Source: Bhargavaea cecembensis (GTDB taxonomy: Bacteria; Bacillota; Bacilli; Bacillales_A; Planococcaceae). From it: a DNA stretch of 64,000 nucleotides. Below the pieces are notes generated by a model. That model was not told where the DNA came from. It saw only the letters and a list, made by a program, of their open reading frames with translations, and did not search any database. The stretch is from assembly GCF_001619585.1 (NCBI RefSeq), contig NZ_LQNT01000011.1, positions 310,001 through 374,000 on the forward strand, written 5' to 3'. A program made the translations under genes and the position numbers. Each line of letters opens with the position of its first letter. Position 1 is the first letter of the stretch. Shown piece by piece: positions 24,806-33,315 of the stretch.

Positions 24806-26518
24806 ATGGAGCAGCGGATCACAGGCATCGCAGCATCCGGAGGCATCGCGATTGCAAAGGCCTTCCGGCTGGAACATCCGGACCTCGAGACAGAACAAGT
24901 CACCGTGGCAGACGCGGAAGCGGAAAGCGCCCGCCTGGACAGGGCAATCGCCGACGCGCGCGGGGAACTTGAAACCATCCGAAAGCATGCGTCCGAACAG
25001 CTGAGCCAAAGCGAAGCAGAGATCTTCAGCGCCCACCTGCTCGTTCTTGATGACCCGGAACTGATCGGGCCGATCAAGGAGAAGATCCGCTCCAAACAGG
25101 TGAATGCGGAGCATGCACTGAAACAGACAGCGGACGGCTTTGTCGCCCTGTTCGAGTCAATGGACAATGAATACATGAAAGAGCGTGCAGCCGACGTTCG
25201 GGATGTCACCAAGCGGATCCTTGCCCATCTGCTCGGCGTGACGCTCCAGAGTCCCGCGATGATCCGCGAACAGACGATCATCATCGCGGAGGACCTGACC
25301 CCTTCCGACACCGTGCAGCTGAACCCCGAATACATCCAGGGATTTGTCACAGACATCGGCGGCCGCACGTCACACTCCGCAATCCTGGCAAGAACGCTTG
25401 AGATCCCGGCGGTCGTCGGCAGCCGCTCCGCGATGGCACAGGTCGAAAACGGCGTAACGGTCATTGTCGACGGAACAGCCGGCGAGGTGATTATCAGCCC
25501 GTCTGACGCCACGCTCAAGGCCTATCAAGAAAAGCGCCGGCTGTATGCGGAAGAACAGGCACAGCTCACCCGGCTCGTCCATGAGCCCACCCGCTCCAAA
25601 GACGGCCACCAGGTTGAACTGGCGGGCAACATCGGATCCCCGTCCGATGTCGCCAAAATCCTCGAGAACGGCGGAGAAGGCATCGGCCTGTTCCGCACAG
25701 AGTTCCTTTATATGGGCCGCGACCAGTTTCCTACGGAAGACGAGCAGTACGAAGCTTACAAGAGCGTACTGGAACAGATGAAAGGACGCCCGACGATCGT
25801 CCGCACACTCGACATCGGCGGCGACAAGGAACTGCCTTACCTGAACCTGCCGGAAGAGGCGAACCCGTTCCTCGGCATCCGCGCCATCCGGCTGTGCCTC
25901 CAGGAAGAAGACATGTTCCGCGTCCAGCTCCGGGCGCTGCTTCGGGCAAGCGTACACGGGCACCTGAAAATCATGTTCCCGATGATCGCGACACTGGATG
26001 AATTCCGGCGCGCCAAGGCGGTCTTCCTCGATGAGAAGGAAAAGTTGGAACAAAGCGGGGTGCCTGTCAGCGACCGGATCGAACTCGGCATGATGGTCGA
26101 GATCCCGTCCGCCGCGCTCATGGCCGATCAGTTTGCCAAGGAAGTCGACTTCTTCTCGATCGGCACGAACGACCTGATCCAGTACACGATGGCCGCCGAC
26201 CGGATGAACGAACAGCTGTCGTACCTGTACCAGCCGTTCAGCCCGGCAGTTCTCCGGCTGATCAAGATGGTCATTGATGCCGCCCACCGGGAAGGCAAGC
26301 ATGCCGGCATGTGCGGCGAGATGGCAGGAGACGAAGCCGCCATCCCGGTCCTGCTCGGCATGGGCCTCGATGAATTCTCGATGAGCGCTTCCTCCATCCT
26401 GAAAGCCCGCGCAAAGATCGCCGGCCTTTCCAAGTCGGAGATGGAAGCGAAGATCGACCATATCCTATCCCTCTCCTCCGGTGAGGAAGTCCGTTCATAC
26501 GTTGAACAGTCTCTATAA
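24806..26518 (+). CDS. ptsI: PTS enzyme I (phosphoenolpyruvate-protein phosphotransferase)
   Basis: 570 residues, full length. Seen: swivelling phosphohistidine H190 in [16 protein letters not shown]-binding [28 protein letters not shown], and catalytic Cys in [11 protein letters not shown] (~503). Transfers phosphate from PEP to HPr. ATG directly abuts the HPr stop codon, so translation is coupled. A terminator follows immediately. Confidence 0.96.
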   Translation: MEQRITGIAASGGIAIAKAFRLEHPDLETEQVTVADAEAESARLDRAIADARGELETIRKHASEQLSQSEAEIFSAHLLVLDDPELIGPIKEKIRSKQVNAEHALKQTADGFVALFESMDNEYMKERAADVRDVTKRILAHLLGVTLQSPAMIREQTIIIAEDLTPSDTVQLNPEYIQGFVTDIGGRTSHSAILARTLEIPAVVGSRSAMAQVENGVTVIVDGTAGEVIISPSDATLKAYQEKRRLYAEEQAQLTRLVHEPTRSKDGHQVELAGNIGSPSDVAKILENGGEGIGLFRTEFLYMGRDQFPTEDEQYEAYKSVLEQMKGRPTIVRTLDIGGDKELPYLNLPEEANPFLGIRAIRLCLQEEDMFRVQLRALLRASVHGHLKIMFPMIATLDEFRRAKAVFLDEKEKLEQSGVPVSDRIELGMMVEIPSAALMADQFAKEVDFFSIGTNDLIQYTMAADRMNEQLSYLYQPFSPAVLRLIKMVIDAAHREGKHAGMCGEMAGDEAAIPVLLGMGLDEFSMSASSILKARAKIAGLSKSEMEAKIDHILSLSSGEEVRSYVEQSL

Positions 26519-26556
26519 AAAAGCGCATCGCCCTAGTGAGGGTGATGCGTTTTCTC
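26517..26556 (+). terminator. terminator after ptsI
   Basis: Stem AAAAAGCGCATCGCCCT / AGGGTGATGCGTTTT with loop AGTG. Confidence 0.85.
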
Positions 26557-26563
26557 TTTATAA

Positions 26564-26647
26564 TTATCTAGAATTCGAGATAAAAGTGTTGACTTGCCCC
26601 TTCCTCCCTTTCATAATTCTAATCAAATACCTCGAATTCGAGATAAT
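26564..26647 (+). promoter_or_regulatory. promoter of the YceI gene between two MhqR-like operators
   Basis: A clear SigA promoter, TTGACT (26589-26594), 17 bases, CATAAT (26612-26617), is flanked by two copies of a palindrome: TTATCTAGAATTCGAGATAA (26564-26583) and ACCTCGAATTCGAGATAA (about 26629-26646). The motif ATCTCGAATTCGAGAT matches, from memory, the B. subtilis MhqR operator. That points to quinone or electrophile response through a MarR-type repressor encoded elsewhere. Confidence 0.72.
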
Positions 26648-26663
26648 TAAGGAGATATAAAGC

Positions 26664-27197
26664 ATGACAAACTGGACAATCGATACAGCACACTCGAACA
26701 TCAGCTTTTCGGTCAAACACATGATGGTATCCAAAGTACGCGGATCATTTGGCGACTATTCGGCAGTCATCCATGCAACGGATCTGACAGACCTTTCCGG
26801 TGCCGGCGTGGAATTCACCATCCGAACCGCTTCCATCGATACAGGCAACGAAGACAGGGACAACCACCTTCGTTCCGCAGATTTCTTCGATGCAGAGACA
26901 TTCCCGGAAATCAAGTTCCGCTCAACGCATATTGAAAAAGACGGTGATGACTACAAAATCACCGGCGACATGACAATCAAGGATGTCACAAAGCCTGTCA
27001 CTTTCAATGCGGAATACAATGGCAAGGGAACAAACCCTTGGGGCGTGGACGTGTATGCATTCGAAGCGGAGTCGAAACTGTACCGTGAAGACTTCGGACT
27101 GACATGGAACGCTGCCCTTGAAACGGGCGGCGTCCTGGTCGGCAAAGAGATCAAGATCAACCTCGATCTCCAGATCAATCCTGCATCTGCCGAATAA
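26664..27197 (+). CDS. YceI family protein
   Basis: 177 residues, lipocalin-like beta barrel of the YceI family: WTIDTAHSNISFSVKHMMVSKVRGSF start, DFFDAETFPEIKFRS, ITGDMTIKDVTKPV, and a C-terminal VLVGKEIKINLDLQ. Members bind long polyisoprenoid chains. No signal peptide, so cytoplasmic here. RBS AAGGAGATATAAAGC. Controlled by the twin palindromes upstream; ends with a terminator. Confidence 0.92.
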   Translation: MTNWTIDTAHSNISFSVKHMMVSKVRGSFGDYSAVIHATDLTDLSGAGVEFTIRTASIDTGNEDRDNHLRSADFFDAETFPEIKFRSTHIEKDGDDYKITGDMTIKDVTKPVTFNAEYNGKGTNPWGVDVYAFEAESKLYREDFGLTWNAALETGGVLVGKEIKINLDLQINPASAE

Positions 27198-27214
27198 TCC
27201 AAGGCCCGATACAA

Positions 27215-27247
27215 GAACGCCCTTCCGGAAATTCCGGAAGGGCGTTT
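27215..27247. terminator. terminator between the YceI and MFS genes
   Basis: Perfect stem AACGCCCTTCCGGAA / TTCCGGAAGGGCGTT with T runs on the plus side; convergent genes. Confidence 0.9.
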
Positions 27248-27265
27248 TCGATTTCATTCTATGCA

Positions 27266-28462
27266 TTAAAGCCCGGCCTGCACCTGCAGGCCCGCCTTTT
27301 CCTTTTTACCGTGCATCGAGAAGTACAGCAGCGCCGATACGAGCACGACCGCAGCCAGGATCAGGTAAAGCGTACTGAAGCTCATGTGTGCAATCAGGAA
27401 CCCGATCAGGAACGGGCCAAATCCGAGTCCCACATCCAGTGCAATGAAAAACGTCGATGTGGCAAGGCCCATCCGGTGCGATGGCGTGAGCTTGACCGCG
27501 ACCGCCTGCGTGCAGGACTGCATGTTGCCGAACCCCAGTCCGATCAAAACGCCGGAAACGAGCAGCATCAGCCCGTTCTGGGCAGTCCCCAGCAGCACTA
27601 GGCCGGCCGCAAACAGGACAAATGCAGGATACATCACGGCGTTCGCCCCTTTAACATCCATCAGCCGGCCGGTAAACGGACGCGACAGCAGGACCGATAC
27701 GGAATACACGAGAAAGAAGAAACTTGCCGCGCTCACCAGGTCGATCTCGATGGCATAGCTCCCGATAAACGACAAGACGCCGGAATAACAGAACGCGACG
27801 ACCATGGTCACGAGCGCGATCGGAATAGCGCGCGGTTCAACAATCCGGGAGAGGCTGAACCTCCTCTCTTCCGCCGGTTCCGCCACATCCTCCGCTTCAG
27901 GAACCCGCAGGAACAGCGCAACCGCCAGGCCGACGACACTGACGGCGAGGCAAAGGCCGAAGATGGCCGTCATTCCGGTTTTGCCGCTCATGTAAAGTCC
28001 GATGAACGGCCCGATCGCGGTGGCGAGCGTCGAGCTCATGCTGTAGTAGCCGATCCCCTCCCCCTTACGCGCCCTCGGGATAATCTGGGCCACAATTGTC
28101 CCGGTCGCTGTACTGGCGATTCCCAGCGCCACTCCGTGAAGAAATCGAGTCAGCATGAGAAAGGGGATTCCCAGCTGGATGAAATACAGGGCAGTTGTCA
28201 AAGCAAACAGGGTCAGTCCGATGAACAGGGTTTTCCTCCGTCCCACTGATTCAATACTGTGCCCGGTAAACAGCCGTCCGGCCAGCGCCCCCACAATGAA
28301 GAGGCCGGTGACCAGCCCTGCCTCAATGGCAGTCGCCCCGTATTCGTCAGCTGCATAAATACCGATGATGACCACCAGTAGGTAAAAGACCAGCGTCATG
28401 AGGAAGTTGACACCGGATACGATCATGAAGTCCCTTGTCCAGAGCTTACCCTCAGGCTTCAT
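27266..28462 (-). CDS. MFS transporter, drug-exporter type
   Basis: 398-residue, 12-segment major facilitator. Seen: loop 2-3 motif GRLFTGHSIESVGRRK (~62-77) and loop 8-9 SRPFTGRLMDVKG. Similar to Bacillus YwoG/YfkF-like exporters; substrate unknown. Its start overlaps the end of the MarR gene by 11 bases, so export is likely under that regulator. Confidence 0.85.
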   Translation of the reverse strand: MKPEGKLWTRDFMIVSGVNFLMTLVFYLLVVIIGIYAADEYGATAIEAGLVTGLFIVGALAGRLFTGHSIESVGRRKTLFIGLTLFALTTALYFIQLGIPFLMLTRFLHGVALGIASTATGTIVAQIIPRARKGEGIGYYSMSSTLATAIGPFIGLYMSGKTGMTAIFGLCLAVSVVGLAVALFLRVPEAEDVAEPAEERRFSLSRIVEPRAIPIALVTMVVAFCYSGVLSFIGSYAIEIDLVSAASFFFLVYSVSVLLSRPFTGRLMDVKGANAVMYPAFVLFAAGLVLLGTAQNGLMLLVSGVLIGLGFGNMQSCTQAVAVKLTPSHRMGLATSTFFIALDVGLGFGPFLIGFLIAHMSFSTLYLILAAVVLVSALLYFSMHGKKEKAGLQVQAGL

Positions 28463-28889
28463 CTCCGGTCCCCCCTTCCCGCAGGAGATTCTTTTTGATT
28501 TCAGGAAGGAGACGGTTCAGCAGCACCTGCTCCTCGTACCCGACCCCTTCCAGGAGTTTACGCTCCAGCCGTGAAATCTTCTCCCGGCAATCCCGGTATA
28601 CGGTCTCTCCTGATTCCGTCAATCGGATGACCTTGACCCGCCTGTCATTCCCCGGAATCTGTTCGACCACGCCCTGCTCTTCCAAGCGGTGGACCCTTCT
28701 CGTAATCGAGGGCTTTTCGACCTCGTAATAGTTCGAAATCTCCACAAGCGTAGACGGTCCTTCCCGCTCAATATAGAAAATGACCTGCCACAACGAATAC
28801 GACAGCCCGTGCGGCTCCAACAATTGATTCAGCCTGGTGATCAGCGGACGATATACGGCCAGATACTGGCGAAAAATCCCTTCCATCAT
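28452..28889 (-). CDS. MarR-family transcriptional regulator
   Basis: 145 residues; winged HTH at ~30-95 (LVEISNYYEVEKPSITRRVHRLEEQGVVEQIPGNDRRVKVIRLT). AGGAGGACGGA precedes the ATG. First gene of a two-gene operon with the exporter. The upstream region has a partial dyad around 28918-28937 (TTAACTATTGACTAAGGTAAC) that could be its operator. Confidence 0.87.
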   Translation of the reverse strand: MMEGIFRQYLAVYRPLITRLNQLLEPHGLSYSLWQVIFYIEREGPSTLVEISNYYEVEKPSITRRVHRLEEQGVVEQIPGNDRRVKVIRLTESGETVYRDCREKISRLERKLLEGVGYEEQVLLNRLLPEIKKNLLREGGTGDEA

Positions 28890-29088
28890 TCCGTCCTCCT
28901 ATGTTACTCAAATTAACTATTGACTAAGGTAACTATAGGGGAGGCGAAATGAATTGTCAATAACTTACGCTCGCTGAACACTGATAATCTGAAGCTGACT
29001 ATTTGGTGATGGCAAGTCTGTCCTGACTTAAGTTCACACAAAAGGGAATGATTCTTTTATAATGGGCCAAGACGAGGAGTGGTGACCT

Positions 29089-30336
29089 ATAAAACTTAAT
29101 ACGCAACAAGACAAACATCAAGAGACATTGCTACATAATCCGACCGGGAAAACCCGGCTCGGGCTGGCGCTCGTCCTCGGACTTCTTGCAATTCTCGGAC
29201 CTCTTAATATTGATATGTATCTGCCGAGCTTTCCGGAAATCTCCAGGGAGTTGGGGACCGGTGCCTCACAGGTGCAGCTCAGTCTGACCGCCTGTCTGAT
29301 CGGGCTTGCACTGGGGCAAATCGTTGTCGGCCCGATCAGTGATGCCCAGGGCAGGAAAAAGCCGTTGATCATCGGCACTTCACTGTTTGCCCTGTCATCC
29401 ATTTTCTGCGCGCTCGCCCCCAATATTACGGTGCTCATCATTGCACGGTTCCTGCAGGGATTCACCGCTGCGGCGGGGGTTGTCCTTTCCCGTGCCGTTG
29501 TGCGGGATGTCTTCAGTGGACGGGAAATGACGAAATTTTTCTCGCTGCTGATGGTCATTAATGCCGTCGCCCCTGTCCTGGCCCCGATGCTCGGCGGAGC
29601 GATTCTGGCACTGCCTTCGGCAAATTGGGAGACCATTTTCTATGCATTGGCTCTGATCGGCGTCCTGATCGTTGCCATCGTAGCCGCAAAGCTGAAGGAA
29701 ACCTTACCGCCGGAAAAGCGGATTCCAAGCTCCATCGGTTCCTCGGTGAAAACGATGGGCAGTTTATTGAAGGACCGCTCCTTTATCGGCTACGCGCTCG
29801 TTGTCGGGTTTGTCCATGGCGGGAGTTTTGCCTATGTTTCGGGCACGCCTTTTGTTTACCAGCAGATCTACGGTGTGTCCCCGCAGGTATTCAGCATCCT
29901 GTTCGGGATCAACGGAATAGCCATCATCACCGGAAGCTTCATCATCGGGCGGTTCGGCGGAATCGTATCTGAGAAGAAGCTGCTGCAGGCAGCCGTCACC
30001 ATCGCTGCGGCTTCAACGTTCTTCCTGCTGATCATGACCATCGTCAAAGGCCCGCTGGCGTCGCTGGTGATCCTGATTTTCATCTACATGACCACGATGG
30101 GCATGATCATCACCAGCACCTTCACCCTCGGAATGGCCAAGCAAGGGGGCCGTGCCGGCAGTGCCAGTGCTGTTCTCGGCATGCTTCCTAGCCTGCTCGG
30201 AGCGGCCTTCACCCCGCTTTCCGGCATCGCTGGCGCCACTGCCGTCCCGATGGGTGCGACCCTTTTCGGCACTTCCCTCATCGGCCTGATCGCCTTTTTC
30301 ACACTGGTCAGGAAAGGCAGTGAAGAGGAGTACTAA
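29089..30336 (+). CDS. MFS transporter, Bcr/CflA type; probable ATA start
   Basis: Drug-resistance exporter of about 415 residues with 12 hydrophobic segments and the Bcr/CflA signature NIDMYLPSFPEI plus GPISDAQGRKKPL. The shortest reading starts at TTG 29128 with no ribosome site. The frame remains open to ATA at 29089, and GAGGAG ends nine bases before it, giving a natural N-terminus (x-KLNTQQDKHQETLLHN). ATA is a very rare start; a base change or error from ATG is also possible. A stop lies two codons further upstream. Not clustered with a regulator. Confidence 0.8.
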   Translation: MKLNTQQDKHQETLLHNPTGKTRLGLALVLGLLAILGPLNIDMYLPSFPEISRELGTGASQVQLSLTACLIGLALGQIVVGPISDAQGRKKPLIIGTSLFALSSIFCALAPNITVLIIARFLQGFTAAAGVVLSRAVVRDVFSGREMTKFFSLLMVINAVAPVLAPMLGGAILALPSANWETIFYALALIGVLIVAIVAAKLKETLPPEKRIPSSIGSSVKTMGSLLKDRSFIGYALVVGFVHGGSFAYVSGTPFVYQQIYGVSPQVFSILFGINGIAIITGSFIIGRFGGIVSEKKLLQAAVTIAAASTFFLLIMTIVKGPLASLVILIFIYMTTMGMIITSTFTLGMAKQGGRAGSASAVLGMLPSLLGAAFTPLSGIAGATAVPMGATLFGTSLIGLIAFFTLVRKGSEEEY

Positions 30337-30345
30337 ATGCAATCA

Positions 30346-30380
30346 TCCCTCTCCAGATGATAACGGAGAGGGATTTTTTT
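30346..30380 (+). terminator. terminator after the Bcr/CflA gene
   Basis: Stem TCCCTCTCC / GGAGAGGGA, loop AGATGATAAC, then seven T. Confidence 0.85.
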
Positions 30381-30544
30381 CTTATCGGGCACGATCCGCA
30401 AGACTCCGGTTCCCTCTCCCCGGTCATTCTGCTGTATACTGATGGAATACCGAAGACCATTCTTTACTTTATATAGACCATCCTTCGGAAAGGACGTTTC
30501 CTTGACCGGATGAATCTTAAATCAGAAATGAGCAGGTGAATTAT

Positions 30545-30937
30545 TTGATCGAAATCAAAACATCCACACTAAGCGACGGGGAATTCAACAGAGGGGTTTT
30601 TGCCACGTGTGATATCAGCAAAGGCACGCTGATCCATCAGGCCCCGGTGATTGCCTACCCGAATGACCAGCATGAACATATCGAGCAGACGCTTCTGGCT
30701 GACTATGCGTTTGAATACGGCCTCAATCATACCGCCATCCTTCTCGGTTACGGGATGCTGTTCAACCACTCGTATCAGCCAAATGCGACCTATGAAATCA
30801 GCTTCGAGAATCATACGTTCGACTTCTATGCCCACACGCCCATCAAAATGGGTGAGGAGATCCTCATCAACTACAACGGAGACGAGGATGACCAGGAGCT
30901 ACTGTGGTTTGACCGGGAGGAAGAACCCGAAGCCTGA
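30545..30937 (+). CDS. SET-domain protein
   Basis: 130 residues, a minimal SET methyltransferase domain: NRGVFAT (cofactor loop), LFNHSYQPN (NHS motif) and MGEEILINYNGDE with the catalytic-type Tyr. Bacterial single-domain SET proteins are presumed lysine methyltransferases; target unknown. Start taken as TTG 30545 with GCAGGTG eight bases upstream; GTG 30536 is an alternative but has poorer spacing. Confidence 0.8.
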   Translation: MIEIKTSTLSDGEFNRGVFATCDISKGTLIHQAPVIAYPNDQHEHIEQTLLADYAFEYGLNHTAILLGYGMLFNHSYQPNATYEISFENHTFDFYAHTPIKMGEEILINYNGDEDDQELLWFDREEEPEA

Positions 30938-31010
30938 AGGGGTCAAAAAACCACTCATAAAACCTGAATACAGAGTCCGGCATGGTTTCAATTAACGAAT
31001 TTTCATAAAC

Positions 31011-31050
31011 AAAAGAAAGGACGATGAACCAATGGGGTTCATCGTCCTTT
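31011..31050 (-). terminator. terminator after the citrate transporter
   Basis: Stem AAAGGACGATGAACC / GGTTCATCGTCCTTT with TCTTTTG after it on the minus strand. Confidence 0.9.
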
Positions 31051-31055
31051 CATAT

Positions 31056-32372
31056 TTATCCGATTGTAATGACGCCAAGCAGAACTGCAGCAATTGTCAT
31101 GACTGTGACTGTTCCGAACGCCCATTTCATGGCAAAGCGCTGCAAGTCACCGAATTCCGTCCCGACTAAGCCGATCAGCAAGTGCGCAGCAGCCACCAAG
31201 GGGCTCAGAACGTGGACCGGCTGGCCGATCAATGACGCCCTTCCAATTTCCACTGCGCTGACGCCATAGGCTTCACCGGCTTGAGCAAGAATTGGCAGAA
31301 CCCCAAAGTAGAAGGCATTATTGGACATGAAGAACGTGAATGGTGCACTAATGAATGCTACTAAGACTGCCAAATAAGGACCCAATGCATCCGGGATTAT
31401 CACGACCAATGTTTGTGCCATGGCGTCGATCATCTCAGTGCCTGACATGATCCCCGAGAAGATACCAGCTGCAATAACAATCGATACTACAGCCAACGCG
31501 TTTCTCGAATGAGCTGCAATACGCTCTTGTTGCAGCTTCAATTCCGGATAGTTCACAAGCAAAGCGATTCCAAAGAAGATCATGAAGAGAATGGCCAATG
31601 ACATAAAGTCGATAATCAGGCATGCCATTAAGACAACTGTCAATAACAGGTTAAACCAAACCAATTTTGGGCGCTTATAATCTGCGTTCCCAACTGTGTC
31701 CATTGCAGCCGCCAGCTGAAGATCCGCCTCTCTCTTGGACACGGGTTCAAGCTCCACGACACCCAATCTTTTTTGTTCCATCCTGCCCAAGAGGAATGCC
31801 GCAATCAGCACCCAGATCAGACCGAAGCCCATGACAGGAATCATCGGGATAAACAATTCAGAGGAGTCCAGACCCAGTGATGCCATGGCCATTGCAGAAG
31901 CACCACCCCATGGGGTCATGTTCATGACGCCCATCGAGAGCATAGCTACGGTCGCCAGGACGAGCCGGTTCATGCCAAGCCGTTTATACAGAGGCAGTAA
32001 TGCGGAACAAGTGATGATGTAAGTAGTTGTCCCGTCCCCATCCAATGCAACCATCATCGAAAGGACAGCTGTTCCAAGAACAATCTTTAACGGATCCCCT
32101 TTTACAATTTGAAGGATTTTAGCAATTAGTGGATCAAAGAGGCCTGTGTCGATCATGATTCCGAAGTATAGAATGGCAAACAAAATCATGATTGCCGTCA
32201 TTGCAACGTTTTCTACACCGGCCTTCATCATTGGCCCCAGCTCGGTAAGGAAGCCGCCTATGATACCAAACACAATCGGCACAATCATAATCGCGACTAA
32301 AGCCGACATCCGCTTTGACATGATCAGATACATAAAGACTGCAACCATCGAGAAACCTAGTAGTGCTAGCAT
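31056..32372 (-). CDS. citM: citrate:H+ symporter, CitMHS family
   Basis: 438-residue membrane protein, about 12 hydrophobic segments. Family features: FGIMIDTGLFDPLI, LDGDGTTTYIITCSALLPLY, and NAFYFGVLPILAQAG near the C-terminus. B. subtilis CitM/CitH carry metal-citrate complexes. Next to a CitST-like system on the same strand and behind a cre box, as for citM. Symbol by analogy; the metal is unknown. Confidence 0.88.
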   Translation of the reverse strand: MLALLGFSMVAVFMYLIMSKRMSALVAIMIVPIVFGIIGGFLTELGPMMKAGVENVAMTAIMILFAILYFGIMIDTGLFDPLIAKILQIVKGDPLKIVLGTAVLSMMVALDGDGTTTYIITCSALLPLYKRLGMNRLVLATVAMLSMGVMNMTPWGGASAMAMASLGLDSSELFIPMIPVMGFGLIWVLIAAFLLGRMEQKRLGVVELEPVSKREADLQLAAAMDTVGNADYKRPKLVWFNLLLTVVLMACLIIDFMSLAILFMIFFGIALLVNYPELKLQQERIAAHSRNALAVVSIVIAAGIFSGIMSGTEMIDAMAQTLVVIIPDALGPYLAVLVAFISAPFTFFMSNNAFYFGVLPILAQAGEAYGVSAVEIGRASLIGQPVHVLSPLVAAAHLLIGLVGTEFGDLQRFAMKWAFGTVTVMTIAAVLLGVITIG

Positions 32373-32437
32373 TTATTCCCTTCCCCCTTTGTATATGAAT
32401 GTTGTTTGAAAGTCTGAAGCGCTAAATTAGTGCCAGC

Positions 32438-32453
32438 TTGGTAACGCTTTCAG
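32438..32453 (-). promoter_or_regulatory. cre box upstream of citM
   Basis: TTGGTAACGCTTTCAG matches 14 of 16 positions of the CcpA site WTGNAARCGNWWWCAW. It lies 66 bases before the citM start and implies glucose repression. Confidence 0.6.
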
Positions 32454-32554
32454 TAATGTGATTATTTTATCAAGGGGTTTTTGGGGTGGATATATATAAT
32501 TCTTAATGGGTATATAAATCCTTTTTCTCATTGTTTTCATATTTTCCACGATTA

Positions 32555-32603
32555 AAAAATGAATCCCCGCGCTGCTGCAACAGCTGCGCAGGGATTCATT
32601 TTG
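32555..32603 (-). terminator. terminator after the CitT-like regulator
   Basis: Long stem AAAATGAATCCCTGCGCAGC / GCGCGGGGATTCATTTTTT on the minus strand; it includes the stop codon of the regulator gene. Confidence 0.88.
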
Positions 32604-33300
32604 CTACTCGCTTATATTTCCTTTCAGGTCGGCCAACACTTCCGTAAATGATTTCTACTTCAATCTCTTCAAGGGATACTAAATACTCAAGATACCTTCT
32701 CATGGTTGAATAGCTGATCCCCACCATACGGCTGAGTTCATCCGCACTCTGACTTCCTTGCATTTTCTGAGTTGCGGTCCTGACCAACTTCAGAGTATGT
32801 TTGTCGATGCCTTTTGGATAGGCCACTTTTGGGCTTTCTGAAACAACCGATGATTGCTGGTTTTTCCGAAAATACACATCGATTTTTTCCTGGTTCACAA
32901 CTGGTTCCTGATGCAATTGTCCTCTAAAGACTTCATATTCCCTCAAAGTCGCAATCAGCTTATCAACAATTACCGGTTTCACCAAATAACCAAAAGCCCC
33001 TCCGTGAATGGCTTCACTGACTGTTTTTGTATCATTTGCAGCTGTGATGAGTATGACATCGATACCCCGGTACTGTTTCCTGATTTCCCTCAACAGGTCA
33101 ATCCCGTTCATATCCGGCAGAAAGACATCCAGCAGCAAGAGTTGAGGTTGAATGACTTTCAATATCTGCAAAGCCTGTTCACCCGTGCTGGCCGTTGCAA
33201 CCACATGAAAGCGCTCCATCTGATCCGTAAACTGCTTGTAAATATTTGCCGCATCTTCATCGTCTTCTATAATGATGACATTGATTTTTTCTTCAGCCAT
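32596..33300 (-). CDS. citT: CitB/DcuR-family response regulator, CitT-like
   Basis: 234 residues. Receiver domain ~6-125 with acidic IIEDDED, phospho-Asp in LLLLDVFLPDMNG (~58) and Lys in VKPV; C-terminal HTH ~170-230 (SADELSRMVGISYSTMRRYLEYLVSLEEIEV). Expected to activate citM on citrate sensing. Starts 15 bases after the sensor gene ends. Confidence 0.88.
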   Translation of the reverse strand: MAEEKINVIIIEDDEDAANIYKQFTDQMERFHVVATASTGEQALQILKVIQPQLLLLDVFLPDMNGIDLLREIRKQYRGIDVILITAANDTKTVSEAIHGGAFGYLVKPVIVDKLIATLREYEVFRGQLHQEPVVNQEKIDVYFRKNQQSSVVSESPKVAYPKGIDKHTLKLVRTATQKMQGSQSADELSRMVGISYSTMRRYLEYLVSLEEIEVEIIYGSVGRPERKYKRVAK

Positions 33301-33315
33301 GTGATCATCACCTCT

